A stretch of DNA of 64,000 nt from CAWGMT01 sp963823675 (GTDB lineage: Bacteria; Planctomycetota; Planctomycetia; Isosphaerales; Isosphaeraceae): positions 1-64,000 of the forward strand of contig CAWGMT010000015.1 in assembly GCA_963823675.1 (NCBI GenBank), written 5' to 3'. Position numbers and translations under genes: made by a program. The notes under the pieces are model-generated. The model did no database searches. It was not told the DNA's origin and saw only the letters and a program-made list of their open reading frames with translations. The number at the start of each line of letters is the position of its first letter. Position 1 is the stretch's first letter. This document shows positions 9,227-18,494 of this stretch, piece after piece.

Positions 9227-9924
9227 TGACCATCGCCCAGGCAGTCGCCAACCTGACCGCGAACCCCCGGCCGGTCTTGTTTCTCGACACCTGCGCTCTG
9301 CTGGATATTGTCCGGGCGACGCTTCGCAACCTGACCCCTACCGTCCAGGCCGGGCTCGAATTGCGGACGCTGGCTGGTGTCGGAACAGTGCAGCTTTTCG
9401 TTCAGGACATCGTGCCCGGCGAGTGGACCGATAACCTGCCGTCAGCCCGGAAGGATGGCGAGGCCGGGATTCTGGCGTTCACGGCGACTTGGGAACTCGC
9501 CCACGAGTTCGGGCAACCGTCGCCACCCCTTCCGGCGCTCCCGCCCGGTACGCTGATTGACGAGCTTGAGAAGCTGTCGAAAGATCTGTTGGACGCGGCC
9601 GAGGTCATTGAGCGGGATTTTGATGGCATGTCGTTAGCGATCGGCCGCGTGGCGGCCAAACTGAAGCCATCATCGGGGAAAGGGCCAGTAAAGGATTGCC
9701 ACATACTCTGCCACGCGCTCCGACTGAGCGACGAACTGAGGGTCGCAGGATATCCTCGATGGCGCGTCTTGGTCAGCTCGAATCGGTCTGACTTCGCGGC
9801 TCCGAACGCGACGGTATTCCATCAGGATATCGATAACGAGGCGACAGCCGCGGAGCTACGTTATGCAGTTTCGTTGGAGGCTGCCGTCGCTGACCTCAAG
9901 GCGGCCGGAGAAATACCGCCATAA
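9223..9924 (+). CDS. PIN-like nuclease domain protein
   Basis: About 233 residues from ATG 9223 (or 9226). The N-terminal strand VLFLDTCALLDIVR carries the first PIN aspartate, a middle acidic helix (ELEKLSKDLLDAAEVIERDFDG) and KDCHILCHALRL carry further acidic residues, and VLVSSNRSDF matches the last PIN strand with its Asp. PIN domains are Mg-dependent RNases found in VapC toxins and in larger DUF4935-like proteins; the length here fits the latter. It overlaps the upstream unknown gene by four bases. It ends 65 bp before att-like copy B. Confidence 0.65.
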   Translation: MMTIAQAVANLTANPRPVLFLDTCALLDIVRATLRNLTPTVQAGLELRTLAGVGTVQLFVQDIVPGEWTDNLPSARKDGEAGILAFTATWELAHEFGQPSPPLPALPPGTLIDELEKLSKDLLDAAEVIERDFDGMSLAIGRVAAKLKPSSGKGPVKDCHILCHALRLSDELRVAGYPRWRVLVSSNRSDFAAPNATVFHQDIDNEATAAELRYAVSLEAAVADLKAAGEIPP

Positions 9925-9989
9925 CTCCCACCATCTGTCGACGTCACTCTGTCGCGTCCCTAAGGGTCGCCTGGCACTGCGTCGCTAAT

Positions 9990-10193
9990 ACCGAAGGTGG
10001 GACTTGAACCCACACCCTCTTGCGAGGACCGGATTTTGAGTCCGGTACCTCTGCCATCTACGTGGTATTGGAAACACGTTGCAGCAATGCTTAAAGTCTT
10101 TGTTTTCAAGGGAGTTACGATGCTAACTTACTCTTCTGATATTGTGGTAGCATTGGGCTGATATCGCCAGTACTGTTCCCATTTTGTTCCCAA
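9990..10193 (-). repeat. att-like repeat, copy B (tRNA-Leu 3' part plus arm)
   Basis: On the minus strand this reads as tRNA-Leu(CAA) from the D-loop onward: anticodon arm CCGGA-CTCAAAA-TCCGG, a long variable arm (CCTCGCAAGAGG), T-arm GTGGG-TTCAAGT-CCCAC and 3' acceptor strand CTTCGGT. The 5' acceptor strand (expected ACCGAAG) is absent, so it is not a working tRNA gene. Core TTTTGAG is 10034-10040. Distal hexamers TCCCAT (10177) and TCCCAA (10188) lie 11 bp apart, and the core-to-end length is 160 bp. Its arm is closer to copy C than to A/D/E; its variable arm matches copy F. Confidence 0.8.
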
Positions 10194-10436
10194 ATTGACC
10201 GCATAGCGATAGCCGCGGCGTTCGGGCAAGACTTCGATGGTCGGGGCCGTCGCGGTGGGCCGCCGTGTCTGCACCTGGCCTGCACCGACGCGGCACTATA
10301 GGAGCTTGTTGCAAACCGGCACCGCCTGACGCCGGGAGTTACGGCGGCGGTCATCGAACCGGTGCGGAGCGAGTAAGCCTTTGTAAGCAAGTTGGTAGCG
10401 ATATAATCCGAGTATTTTCCTACGAGGGCGGGAAGG

Positions 10437-10765
10437 CAGACTCCCGCTATGGGGCGGAACTCGTTGCGACGATAGCCGAGGCGCTGCATTACGCTCACAC
10501 CAGGGGTTTGGTCCATCGGGATCTCAAGCCAGCAAATATTCTCCTCGATGCTTCGGGCAGACCGTGCCTTGCAGATTTTGGGCTTGCCCTCAAGGATAAG
10601 GACTTCGGCAAGGTTGCTGCGATCGCTGGGTCGCCTCCTTACATGAGTCCCGATCAAGCTAGCGGCGAGGGACACAGGGTCGATGGGCGTTCAGACATAT
10701 TTAGTCTTGGCATTGTATTCTATGAGCTGTTGACAGGGCGACCCCCGCGGAGCCGCCCTCGGGGC
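10437..10765 (+). pseudogene. Ser/Thr protein kinase C-lobe fragment
   Basis: An open frame carries the Hanks-kinase C-lobe: GLVHRDLKPANILL (catalytic loop), LADFGLAL (Mg-binding DFG), GSPPYMSPDQ (activation segment) and SDIFSLGIVFYELLTGRPP. The N-lobe (glycine-rich loop and lysine) and everything after subdomain X are missing, so it is a fragment. It begins about 240 bp right of att-like copy B. It resembles, but is clearly not a copy of, the complete kinase at 12.7-15.3 kb, which has ...GVIHRDLKPANVLL. Confidence 0.7.
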
Positions 10766-11050
10766 GCCCGGCCCGGGAACTCCCCGGGAACTGTACTAAC
10801 TGCGTCGCTGTTTCATCCACCCATGGAAGAAAGGATCAAGGATGAACTGGAGAATATGGGTCTGATTCATCCTTCGTGCCTCATCAGTCTACAGCGGTTT
10901 AAACACGACTTGCGCACAGGTGGACGGCCACGACCATTGATATTAACCCGAAGCGCCGGCAAGGATTCCGGGGACGGTCGCCTCGCTGGCGATTCGGATT
11001 AGTATGATCGCCGTCGCTGCCGAGGTGCGAGCTCGACTTACCTCTTCGTC

Positions 11051-11779
11051 TCAGTTCCTGGCTTTCCGCCGCAGCCGGCTGTAGCCGATCATCCCGAGCG
11101 CCCCCACGATCGCGAGAGTGAGCGAGAACGGCTCGGGAACTGCCGAAGAAACCACGATGTTATCGATACCAAAGTCGTTGCCCGCACCGGTCACTGTGAG
11201 GTCGTTGAGGGTCAGCGAGCTGCTCCCCGAGAAGCCCCCTGAATTCCAATCGATCGTGAATTGCTGCCAGCCGGCTTGGTGCAGCCCCGTGGTACTGACC
11301 CCGGAACCCAATGTCTGCCCGCCGATTTCGGGTTGAATCACAGCGGTATTCTCCAAGTCGGCGTTCGTCAGGTAGAAGCTGACGGTGTAATTCGTGTTGG
11401 CCGTGACTGTGAAGGTCGTATTGCTGATGTAGAACGCCCGCGAAGGGGTAGTTCCGTACGTTGCATCGAAGAGGAAATTTGTTGACCCGGGCGCAGGACC
11501 CTCAATGTAATACGGACTGTTGTAGGGAGGGTTCTGGTCGAAGTAGCCAGGTAACCCAGGAAAGATAGCGGGAGTATTGGTGGTTGGGACGACGAAGCCG
11601 TTGCCATTGTTATTGTTGAGCCAGTACGGATTACTGACGCCGAAATCGACCCCATTGTTGAAATTGTCACTGAACACAACGCCGGCCCGTGCCTGGGCCG
11701 CTGCCGCGACCGTCAAACCGATCGCCGCCAACGCGAACGCGAGTCGCTTCACTTGCTGCCATCTCGGAAATTGCATCAT
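11051..11779 (-). CDS. PEP-CTERM sorted secreted protein
   Basis: A secreted protein of about 242 residues. The start at 11779 (ATGATG) has GGAGG seven bases upstream. A signal peptide (LAFALAAIGLTVAAAAQARA) is followed by a beta-rich domain (VVFSDNFNNGVDFGVSN) that resembles a carbohydrate-binding-like sandwich. The C-terminus shows the PEP-CTERM tripartite signal: VPEP, a hydrophobic helix (LTLAIVGALGMIGY) and a basic tail (RLRRKARN). Such proteins are cleaved and anchored by exosortase/EpsH and are often linked to exopolysaccharide. No exosortase is visible in this window. Confidence 0.85.
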   Translation of the reverse strand: MMQFPRWQQVKRLAFALAAIGLTVAAAAQARAGVVFSDNFNNGVDFGVSNPYWLNNNNGNGFVVPTTNTPAIFPGLPGYFDQNPPYNSPYYIEGPAPGSTNFLFDATYGTTPSRAFYISNTTFTVTANTNYTVSFYLTNADLENTAVIQPEIGGQTLGSGVSTTGLHQAGWQQFTIDWNSGGFSGSSSLTLNDLTVTGAGNDFGIDNIVVSSAVPEPFSLTLAIVGALGMIGYSRLRRKARN

Positions 11780-12144
11780 CGAATTCCTCCGGTTGAGAAC
11801 GTCACATTCTTGTTGGATCGTCTTGGTTCGGGGGACACCATGCCGAATTCTCCTGACAGTTGAAGGGCACAGTCCGGTCGACAACGCCCAGATTGCAGGC
11901 CTACCTGGGGGTCAGACTCAGGAGCAACTCGTTTGTATGTAAGAGCTCTTCTTTAGGTGACGCTGACGCACCCTATAACGCTGGCACGCATACCGATGTT
12001 CCAGGGTACGGGCCATGTGTTGCCCCAACCCCGATATGCTCGGGAGCAACCATTTGCGTTTCTGGTGACCGGCGTTACCATGGGTTGCGGCGACGAGCCG
12101 CCGAACCTCTGCATAGTTCTCGCACGAAACAAGGGGCAGCGAAC

Positions 12145-12702
12145 ATGCCCACGCCGGAATTGCAAGAATTCCTTGCCAAGATCCAGGGCGGCGACGAGGG
12201 TGCTGTCGAAGCGATGCTGCAAGAGTTGGATCCGTTCCTGCGTCGGGTCATCCACATGCGCTTGCACGACGGGCGGTTGCGCCGCGCCGTGGACACCACG
12301 GACATTCTCCAATCGCTGCTCAAGGATTTCTTGCGCCAACCCGCGGCCGGCGAGCCCGCCGAAACGAGCTCGGCCGAGTTATGCGCCTACCTCGCTGCCG
12401 CCGTGCGCCACAAGGTCCAGACGAGATTGCGCAAGGAACGCCGCCATGCGGGTAGTCTTCCCGAGGAATGGGAACCCGCCAGTCCCGAGCCGGATGTCGG
12501 CAAACGCGTCGAGGATCAGGACTTCGCCGAGGCGATCCGCAGCCGGCTCGATGAATCGGCCCGTTTGCTTCTCGACCTGAAAGCACAGGGCCTCACCTGG
12601 CAAGAGGTTGCCGCGAAAGTCGGCGGCAGGGCCGACGCCTTGCGAATGCGGCTCAACCGGGCGGTTGCCGCGGTGCTCACCGAGCTAGGGGACAAAGGGT
12701 AA
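12145..12702 (+). CDS. ECF sigma factor (planctomycete type)
   Basis: A 185-residue RNA polymerase sigma factor. Region 2 begins LQEFLAKIQGGDEGAVEAM, with LRRVIHMRLHDGRLRRAVDTTDILQSLLKDF typical of planctomycete ECF groups; region 4 is LLLDLKAQGLTWQEVAAKV with the recognition helix GGRADALRMRLNRAV. ATG 12145 is preceded by AAGGGG. It is followed 35 bp later by a Ser/Thr kinase, the arrangement known in planctomycetes where the kinase, not a zinc-finger anti-sigma factor, is thought to control the sigma factor. Confidence 0.85.
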   Translation: MPTPELQEFLAKIQGGDEGAVEAMLQELDPFLRRVIHMRLHDGRLRRAVDTTDILQSLLKDFLRQPAAGEPAETSSAELCAYLAAAVRHKVQTRLRKERRHAGSLPEEWEPASPEPDVGKRVEDQDFAEAIRSRLDESARLLLDLKAQGLTWQEVAAKVGGRADALRMRLNRAVAAVLTELGDKG

Positions 12703-12737
12703 GGCTATGGTCGGCAACTTGCAACACGCACGGCAAA

Positions 12738-15332
12738 ATGCGGGTCTTCGACTCATTCCTCGTACCGGCCCAAGCCGATGGCCTGCCCGATGGTCTCCTC
12801 GATGCCGTCCTGGCCGAGCAGCGCCGCGACTGGATCGCCGGCAAGCGCATCCCCGCGGACGAGACGCTGCGGCAGCATCCGGAGTTGGCGGACGAGCCGG
12901 CGTGTGCTGCCGAGCTGATCTACCATGAGTTCTCGTTGCGGCAGGAGCTGGGCGAGTCGCCTGATTGGCAGCAGCACACCCGGCAGTACCCCGAGCACGC
13001 CGCCATGCTGGAACGGCTCCGCCAGGCGGACCAGCTTGTCGATCAGACGCTTGCCGCGCCCGCGCAATTGCCCGCGGGCACTTTTGCCGGCTACGATTTG
13101 CTCGAAGAAGTGGGACGCGGCGGCATGGGCGTCGTCTTCAAGGCCCGGCATAAGAGTCTCGACCGCATCGTGGCCCTGAAGGTGCTCCGCTCCGACGGTA
13201 CCGGCGAAGATCGCAAGCGCTTTGACCGAGAAGCCCAGGCCGTGGCGCGGCTGCATCACCCCAACATTGTCCAGGTTTACGAAGTCGGCGAGAACGCCGG
13301 AGAGGCCTTCGTCTCCCTGGAGTTTGTCGACGGCCAAAGCTTGGCGCGCCGCCTACACGGCACACCGCTGCCGGCTCGGCAGGCCGCGGCGCTGGTCAAA
13401 GTTCTGGCTGGGGCCATGCACTATGCCCACGAGAGGGGAGTCATCCACCGCGACCTGAAGCCGGCGAACGTTCTACTGGCCGGGACTCCCGAGACACCTA
13501 TTGAAGATTGCATCGCCAAGGTAGCCGACTTCGGCCTGGCCAAGAAGCTGGACACGCAGGGCGACACGCACTCGGGAGCGGTGCTCGGCACGCCCAGTTA
13601 CATGGCCCCCGAGCAAGCCGAGGCCCGATCGGCGGCCGTCGACCGGCGTACCGATGTCTACGGCCTGGGCGCTATTTTGTACGAGCTCTTGACCGGCCGG
13701 CCCCCATTCCGGGCGGACACTCCGCTCCAGACCCTCAAGCAGGTCGTGGAAGCCGAGCCGGCCCGACCGCGCCTGCTCAACGCGGCGGTGCCGCGGGATC
13801 TCGAGACGGTTTGCCTGAAGTGTCTGCAGAAAGAGCCGCAGGAGCGCTACCCCTCGGCCGAGGCACTCGCCGACGACCTAGAGCGCTGGCTTCTTGGGTT
13901 TCCGATCCAGGCGCGTCCGGTCTCGAAGCTCGAACACGCCGCTCGATGGTGCCGGCGCCGGCCGGCGGTCGCTTCGCTCCTGGCCGTCCTCGCGCTCACC
14001 GTGGCGTCGAGCCTGGTGGGCTTGCTCACACTCTGGCGCCATTCCGAGACACAGCGGACGCGCGCCGAGATTGCTCTGGCCCGTGTCGTCCAGAGCGACA
14101 AGGCCACGTCCGGAGCGGTTCGCGATCTCGTCGGCTTGCTGGCATCGACCGTGGAAGCGCCGCAAATGCTCGCCTATGAACGACTCGTCGAAACTTCGCG
14201 CGTCGTTCGCGATCTCACGGCGAAACTGCGACAGGACCCTGGGGTCGCCGCCTCGAACCTCGTTGCGATCTGCGGCCTTGAGCGTGAGCTGGCAACGAAC
14301 CTTTGGCGTCGGGGTAAATACTCCGAATCACGCACGTTGTCCATGGACGCCATTGAGCTTTTGGAGGGCCGGAGGAGCGGCGCCCTTGACCCGGAAGTCG
14401 AGGACGCGTACGCGCGTATTCTCATCGACCTCGGGTGGGCCGCCCGGGAGCAGCAGCGATACGACGAGGCTCTGGTCTGGCTCCAGCGCGCTGAGGAGGC
14501 GCTGAAAGGCTTGGCCCACGAACCGCAAAACTTGCAGGTTATCTTTTCGATCGACGACGTGCGACGAACGATCGCCGACTTGTTCCGTCGTCGGGGCCAA
14601 GACGAATCGCGGCGGAGGTTGCTGGAGTCGCACATCGGCATGCTCGAACGCTTGAGCGGGCATGCCGGGGTCGATCCCGCGATCGGACTCCTGGCCGCGC
14701 TCGCGCGAGTGATCTTGGCCCCCGATAAGAGCGCGAGCGCAGAGCTCCGCGCTGCGGTGGAGAGATTTCCGGCAGATAGACGGTTCCCGCCACGGCTGGC
14801 AGAAAGACTGGCGGTGTGGATTGCCCGCGACATCCAGCCGTATCCGTCAGACCCGAAGTCCACCGGCAAACGGCAGGGGCGCCTGGACCCGGACGTCCAC
14901 GCCCGTGCGGTCATCCGGGCGCTCGATTCAGGATGCGAGGCGCTCGGTGTTTACCCCGCCTTGCTTCCCGCCGCGGCATCGCAGGTGTCCGGCATCGCTG
15001 TCGTTCGGGCCGCCGAGCAACGAAAGGCTGGCCGCCTGGAAGATGCGCGCTGGACCGCCGCATCTCTCCTTTCCTTCGGGAAGGTGCTGGCACGAAGAGA
15101 TCCCAACGAAGCGTTGTTCCACGTGGTGCTGTCCGAAGCCTTCGATCAGGAAGCGAAAAACGCCTGGAAAGTCAGCGACTTCCCCACGATCGAAGCGGCG
15201 ACGCGAAACGCGCTGGCCGCGGCCCGTACCGCGTTACATCTCGAGCCCCGGAATACGTTTGCGCGAAACAAGGTCGCGGGTCTCCAGGACAAGATGGTCG
15301 GTCTGACCTCGCAGCGACCACCGCCGCAATGA
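12738..15332 (+). CDS. Membrane Ser/Thr protein kinase (Hanks type)
   Basis: An 864-residue kinase with all key residues: glycine loop GRGGMG (127-131), ATP-binding Lys148 in VALK, catalytic HRDLKPAN with Asp239, and DFG at 264-266. The ~115 residues before the kinase domain are a helical extension common in planctomycete kinases. One membrane helix lies at about 410-432 (VASLLAVLALTVASSLVGLL). The remaining C-terminal half is helical and TPR-like (YDEALVWLQRAEEAL), presumably outside the cytoplasm. The upstream ECF sigma factor is its likely partner or target. Confidence 0.88.
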   Translation: MRVFDSFLVPAQADGLPDGLLDAVLAEQRRDWIAGKRIPADETLRQHPELADEPACAAELIYHEFSLRQELGESPDWQQHTRQYPEHAAMLERLRQADQLVDQTLAAPAQLPAGTFAGYDLLEEVGRGGMGVVFKARHKSLDRIVALKVLRSDGTGEDRKRFDREAQAVARLHHPNIVQVYEVGENAGEAFVSLEFVDGQSLARRLHGTPLPARQAAALVKVLAGAMHYAHERGVIHRDLKPANVLLAGTPETPIEDCIAKVADFGLAKKLDTQGDTHSGAVLGTPSYMAPEQAEARSAAVDRRTDVYGLGAILYELLTGRPPFRADTPLQTLKQVVEAEPARPRLLNAAVPRDLETVCLKCLQKEPQERYPSAEALADDLERWLLGFPIQARPVSKLEHAARWCRRRPAVASLLAVLALTVASSLVGLLTLWRHSETQRTRAEIALARVVQSDKATSGAVRDLVGLLASTVEAPQMLAYERLVETSRVVRDLTAKLRQDPGVAASNLVAICGLERELATNLWRRGKYSESRTLSMDAIELLEGRRSGALDPEVEDAYARILIDLGWAAREQQRYDEALVWLQRAEEALKGLAHEPQNLQVIFSIDDVRRTIADLFRRRGQDESRRRLLESHIGMLERLSGHAGVDPAIGLLAALARVILAPDKSASAELRAAVERFPADRRFPPRLAERLAVWIARDIQPYPSDPKSTGKRQGRLDPDVHARAVIRALDSGCEALGVYPALLPAAASQVSGIAVVRAAEQRKAGRLEDARWTAASLLSFGKVLARRDPNEALFHVVLSEAFDQEAKNAWKVSDFPTIEAATRNALAAARTALHLEPRNTFARNKVAGLQDKMVGLTSQRPPPQ

Positions 15333-15399
15333 GCTCGCGACTCTAATTTGAACCAATGGCGTGATTTCCCTCTGCCTTTACGCGACGCGTCCAGGGGGT

Positions 15400-16160
15400 C
15401 ATCCAGGGGGTCAGACCTATTTCTGCAGCCCATAATGCTGTTGGACTTGCCGGTGAAAGTCCGGTCGTGGGAATTGACTGTTTACCCACGTAGTTATATT
15501 CGACGTTGGCTCGGGGGACCCGGCCAGCGCAAGCTCGAATGTAAACGTCCTCGAAAGGAGGGCTAGCCAGCTCGCGGGCCGTAACATGAGCGCGAAATAA
15601 GCTCGGAGTGAACTCTGCAGCCTCGAAATGACCAATGTGGTCGCCGAACCTGTAAATAGGCGGTGAAGGCTAAAATCGAAGAGGAAGCAACAGTCGTTCG
15701 CACTCTTCGAGGCCACCGGGGTAAGGGAGGCGGCACGCGAGCACAGTCCAACGGAGTAAATTGGGGAACCTCTGGATTCCCACCTCAAGCCGATTTCCTT
15801 GGGTGCAGCAGACCCCGCCGCGAATCCATAAGCAGCGGGGAGGGATCCAGAGGGGCGGATGAGGCCGTAGTAAGCGATGACCCGTCGGGACAACATAACC
15901 CGATGGCGAGCCAAGGGCCTCTGGATGGACGTGTTGTCAGTTGCTGGGGGTCGTGCCACATTGAACCGAAAGGTTCTCGAACGGGTAATCCCTTCGGGGA
16001 TCACGTATTCCTGGGAGCTGCAACTGCGGGGGCGTATAAGACGGAGTCGCGGGGCGTATGTGGACGGCACTTAACCCCTGGAACCTCATCGAAGGTCGCC
16101 CCTGACGGTCCATTTGAAGCCGTACTGGGGAAAACCCGCCGTACGGAATTTTAGAGGGGG
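15400..16160 (+). other. Possible group II intron (5' ribozyme part) remnant
   Basis: No protein is encoded across 15.35-16.45 kb. Several signatures typical of the region before a group II intron reverse transcriptase occur: a GGUGAAAGUCCGG-like element at about 15452, a GUCGGGACAACAU-like stretch near 15890, and at 16120-16146 a hairpin CCGTAC..GTACGG with an inner GGG-GAAAA-CCC, followed by GAGGGGGAAGGGG, as seen just upstream of intron ORFs. No reverse transcriptase follows, so any intron is deleted or ORF-less. The call is structural pattern recognition only. Confidence 0.4.
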
Positions 16161-16455
16161 AAGGGGAAACCCGAAGCTCGATCGAGTCCGCCGGGCGCCC
16201 CTTCCCTACTCGGCTCAAGTTATTTCGGATGTTCCGGATTCATCCCACTTCTCCTCGGGGCCCCTCAACTGCTGGCGAACTCGCGCATCGATTGCTAACG
16301 AGCCCCCAAAGCGCCGGGGTTAACCGCCCATCATCGTCGGGAATTGATCGATGAATGCGCCACTCCAAAGGAACCATCCGTGGTACGCCTCCCTGAGCCG
16401 CTGTTCGCCCGGCGCCTCGACCCTTGCGCGGATTGGGTGGCAAAGTTGCTTTAGC

Positions 16456-16659
16456 ACCGAAGGTGGGACTTGAACCCACACGGGTGTTACCACACCGGAT
16501 TTTGAGTCCGGTACGTCTGCCATAGCCGTGGTATTGGAAACACGTTGGAGCGACACTTAAAGCCAGTGGTTTCAAGGCAGTTATGATGCAACATTCACCC
16601 ACGTACATTATAGCCGCATTGGGCTGATATTGCCAATCCTGTTGCCAAATTGTTGCCAA
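16456..16659 (-). repeat. att-like repeat, copy C (tRNA-Leu 3' part plus arm)
   Basis: Same layout as copy B: minus-strand tRNA-Leu(CAA) from D-loop to the 3' acceptor strand, with no 5' acceptor half. Core TTTTGAG is 16500-16506. The variable arm (GTGGTAACAC) is the type also present in copy E. The distal hexamers differ from the other copies, both being TGCCAA (16643 and 16654), still 11 bp apart, and the core-to-end length is again 160 bp. It forms the left edge of the 20-kb defence island. Confidence 0.8.
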
Positions 16660-16798
16660 ATCGGCCAGCCGGTTGACACCTGACTATCTAGGTGGGGCGG
16701 CAGCGCATCATGGCCGCCGACGCGATGTCGGGGGGGGCTCAAAGGTGCATTCAGCGGGGAGGGTCACCGCCAGTTAGGAGCTGGCGGTTCGCGTAAGA

Positions 16799-16865
16799 AG
16801 TCGAGGCGGCGGGAATTGCACCCGCGTCCCTAAATCCGCAAGTCTTTTCGCCGCATGCTACTTGC
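16799..16865 (-). ncRNA. tmRNA (ssrA) 3'-end fragment
   Basis: Read on the minus strand, the segment AGTAGCATGCGGCGAAAAGAC, then GCGGATTTAGGGACGCGGGTG and CAATTCCCGCCGCCTC, resembles the 3' part of tmRNA: the conserved AAGCATGTAG region, then GGACGCGGGTTC and the T-arm. The tag-peptide frame and the 5' acceptor strand are not found upstream, and the CCA end is degenerate. It is therefore a displaced fragment, as left when an element integrates into ssrA. The 5' partner must be elsewhere in the genome. Confidence 0.5.
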
Positions 16866-16869
16866 GTCG

Positions 16870-16995
16870 AACAGGGATGCCAGTGGTTGCACTATGTCTG
16901 CACTCAGGAGTCACTATCAGAGCTTGTCGCCGCGTGGCATGGCCTGGCACCGGAAGTCAGGGAAAAGATCATGGAAGTGGTGCGAAGTGGCTGAG
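16870..16995 (+). pseudogene. C-terminal tail of a mobile-element protein
   Basis: The frame ending at 16995 reads QESLSELVAAWHGLAPE and VREKIMEVVRSG before its stop. Tails of the form ...AWPxLPExIKxxILxMVR are frequent at the C-terminus of planctomycete phage-type integrases and related element proteins. Only about 40 residues remain. It starts exactly where the tmRNA fragment ends, on the opposite strand, which fits an integration scar. Confidence 0.35.
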
Positions 16996-17415
16996 TGTCG
17001 GGACGCGGATTAGCTATGCATTCTTGCCCATTCGCCTAATGCGGATTTATGGGCAGACTTTCAGGGCTTGTCCGTGATGGTCCGTTGAGTCAACCGCCGA
17101 AACGATGAAGAGTCATGGCCTCGTTTCAGACTTGCAGGCGTACACACTGCCCACCGGAAAGAACCCGTGAGCGTTACGGAGAAAACGCACGACTTTTGCT
17201 GTACAAATGGATACAATTTCGCTAGCTATAACCTTGAGGGGGGCATCAATGAGATCGTACTTTGACCTAAATCATTCAAGCTATGGCACTACGGCATCGA
17301 GGCTTGGGGGCGGGCCTGCTAGGATATGAGAGCAGTCGGCCGATCGGACTTTCTCTCAACCGCAGTGGAGGGCATCCCGAAGGTCCCAGGAGCGATGATG
17401 AGGAGTAAGAAATCC
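16996..17415. other. Non-coding upstream region of the IetAS-like operon
   Basis: About 420 bp between the tmRNA scar and the AAA ATPase gene. No motif-bearing frame is present. Moderately AT-rich patches near 17200-17240 could hold the promoter, but I cannot point to a convincing -35/-10 pair. Confidence 0.4.
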
Positions 17416-18489
17416 ATGAACACGGCCTCGGAAGCGATACGCAAGTTGCTGCTCGCTCATTTCCAGGGCGATGAAGCGGCGTTCCGCTCCACCGCCCGTG
17501 AGTTCGTGGAGAAAGAACGAACGCTCAACCACCACACGCTCGCAAACGATCTGGAGCGTATCCTATCGGAAGCCAATGGTCAGCCTGGATCTCGGAAGAG
17601 CCTTCTCACTCCGCTCGTTAATGGAAGTGGCAATCTGCCTCGCGACAAGGAACGAAATGCGGTCCTAGTAGAGCTTTCCGAACCGCGACGCGAGCTCGAC
17701 GACCTGGTCCTCGCCGCACCTGTCAGGGAGGCCATTAACCGGATCGTACTAGAGCGGCGACAAGCGGATCTTCTTGGATCGCATGGGTTCCGACCGACGG
17801 GTAAGGTACTCTTCTGTGGGCCGCCAGGATGTGGCAAGTCGGTAGCTGCGGAAGCCCTTGCACGCGAGTTGTACCTTCCCTTAGCCACGGTCCGATTCGA
17901 CGCCGTGGTCTCTTCCTACCTGGGAGAGACAGCCGCTAACCTCCGGAAGGTCTTTGAGTTCGGGCGATCACGGCCGCTGGTTCTCCTGTTTGACGAGTTC
18001 GACGCGATTGGTAAGCATCGGACTGCGGCGGACGAACACGGCGAGTTGAAACGGGTAGTCAATTCCTTCCTCCAATTGCTTGACGGATTCCACGCCGAGA
18101 CGCTGACCGTCGCTGCGACCAACCACCAGGGATTGCTCGACCCGGCGCTCTGGCGTCGCTTCGACGAGATCGTTGTCTTCTTGCACCCGACGCGCGAGGA
18201 AATCAAACAGCTCCTATGTCGACACTTCCGACAGATAACGGTCGAGCGGCCGGTGGTGCTAGACGATATTGTCCGCTCTCTCGAGGGCTTTTCCTACGCC
18301 GACGTCGAGAGGGTGGCCATCGACACGCTGAAGCAGACGATCCTGAACGGGCAAGACAGTGTCAAATCAGATACGCTGGAAGCTTCAGTCGCTCGCCAGC
18401 GGGAACGCTTGGCAGTGACTAATACAGATACAGATCCGGCCCCGACGCCTGCGGCAAGACCAAAGGGACGCCGAAAGAAGTCCGGCTGA
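17416..18489 (+). CDS. ietA: AAA+ ATPase, IetA-like component
   Basis: A 357-residue AAA+ ATPase. Walker A is GPPGCGKS (135-142), Walker B LVLLFDEFD (188-196), sensor 1 Asn236 in AATN, and the arginine-finger region is WRRFDE (246-251). The ~90 residues before the ATPase form a helical adaptor. Start 17416 has AGGAG ten bases upstream; an upstream in-frame ATG at 17398 is possible. It sits five bp before a subtilisin-like protease. This ATPase/subtilase pairing matches IetAS, described as a plasmid toxin-antitoxin pair in Agrobacterium and later as an anti-phage system. In that system the ATPase is the antitoxin/regulator; that role is transferred by analogy. Confidence 0.8.
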   Translation: MNTASEAIRKLLLAHFQGDEAAFRSTAREFVEKERTLNHHTLANDLERILSEANGQPGSRKSLLTPLVNGSGNLPRDKERNAVLVELSEPRRELDDLVLAAPVREAINRIVLERRQADLLGSHGFRPTGKVLFCGPPGCGKSVAAEALARELYLPLATVRFDAVVSSYLGETAANLRKVFEFGRSRPLVLLFDEFDAIGKHRTAADEHGELKRVVNSFLQLLDGFHAETLTVAATNHQGLLDPALWRRFDEIVVFLHPTREEIKQLLCRHFRQITVERPVVLDDIVRSLEGFSYADVERVAIDTLKQTILNGQDSVKSDTLEASVARQRERLAVTNTDTDPAPTPAARPKGRRKKSG

Positions 18490-18494
18490 CGACA

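Noticed and set aside
9990..10075. Functional tRNA-Leu(CAA) gene at copies B, C, E or F
   Set aside because: The T-arm, variable arm and anticodon arm are good, but the bases where the 5' acceptor strand should be (expected ACCGAAG) read as unrelated repeat sequence in every copy, so no acceptor stem can form.
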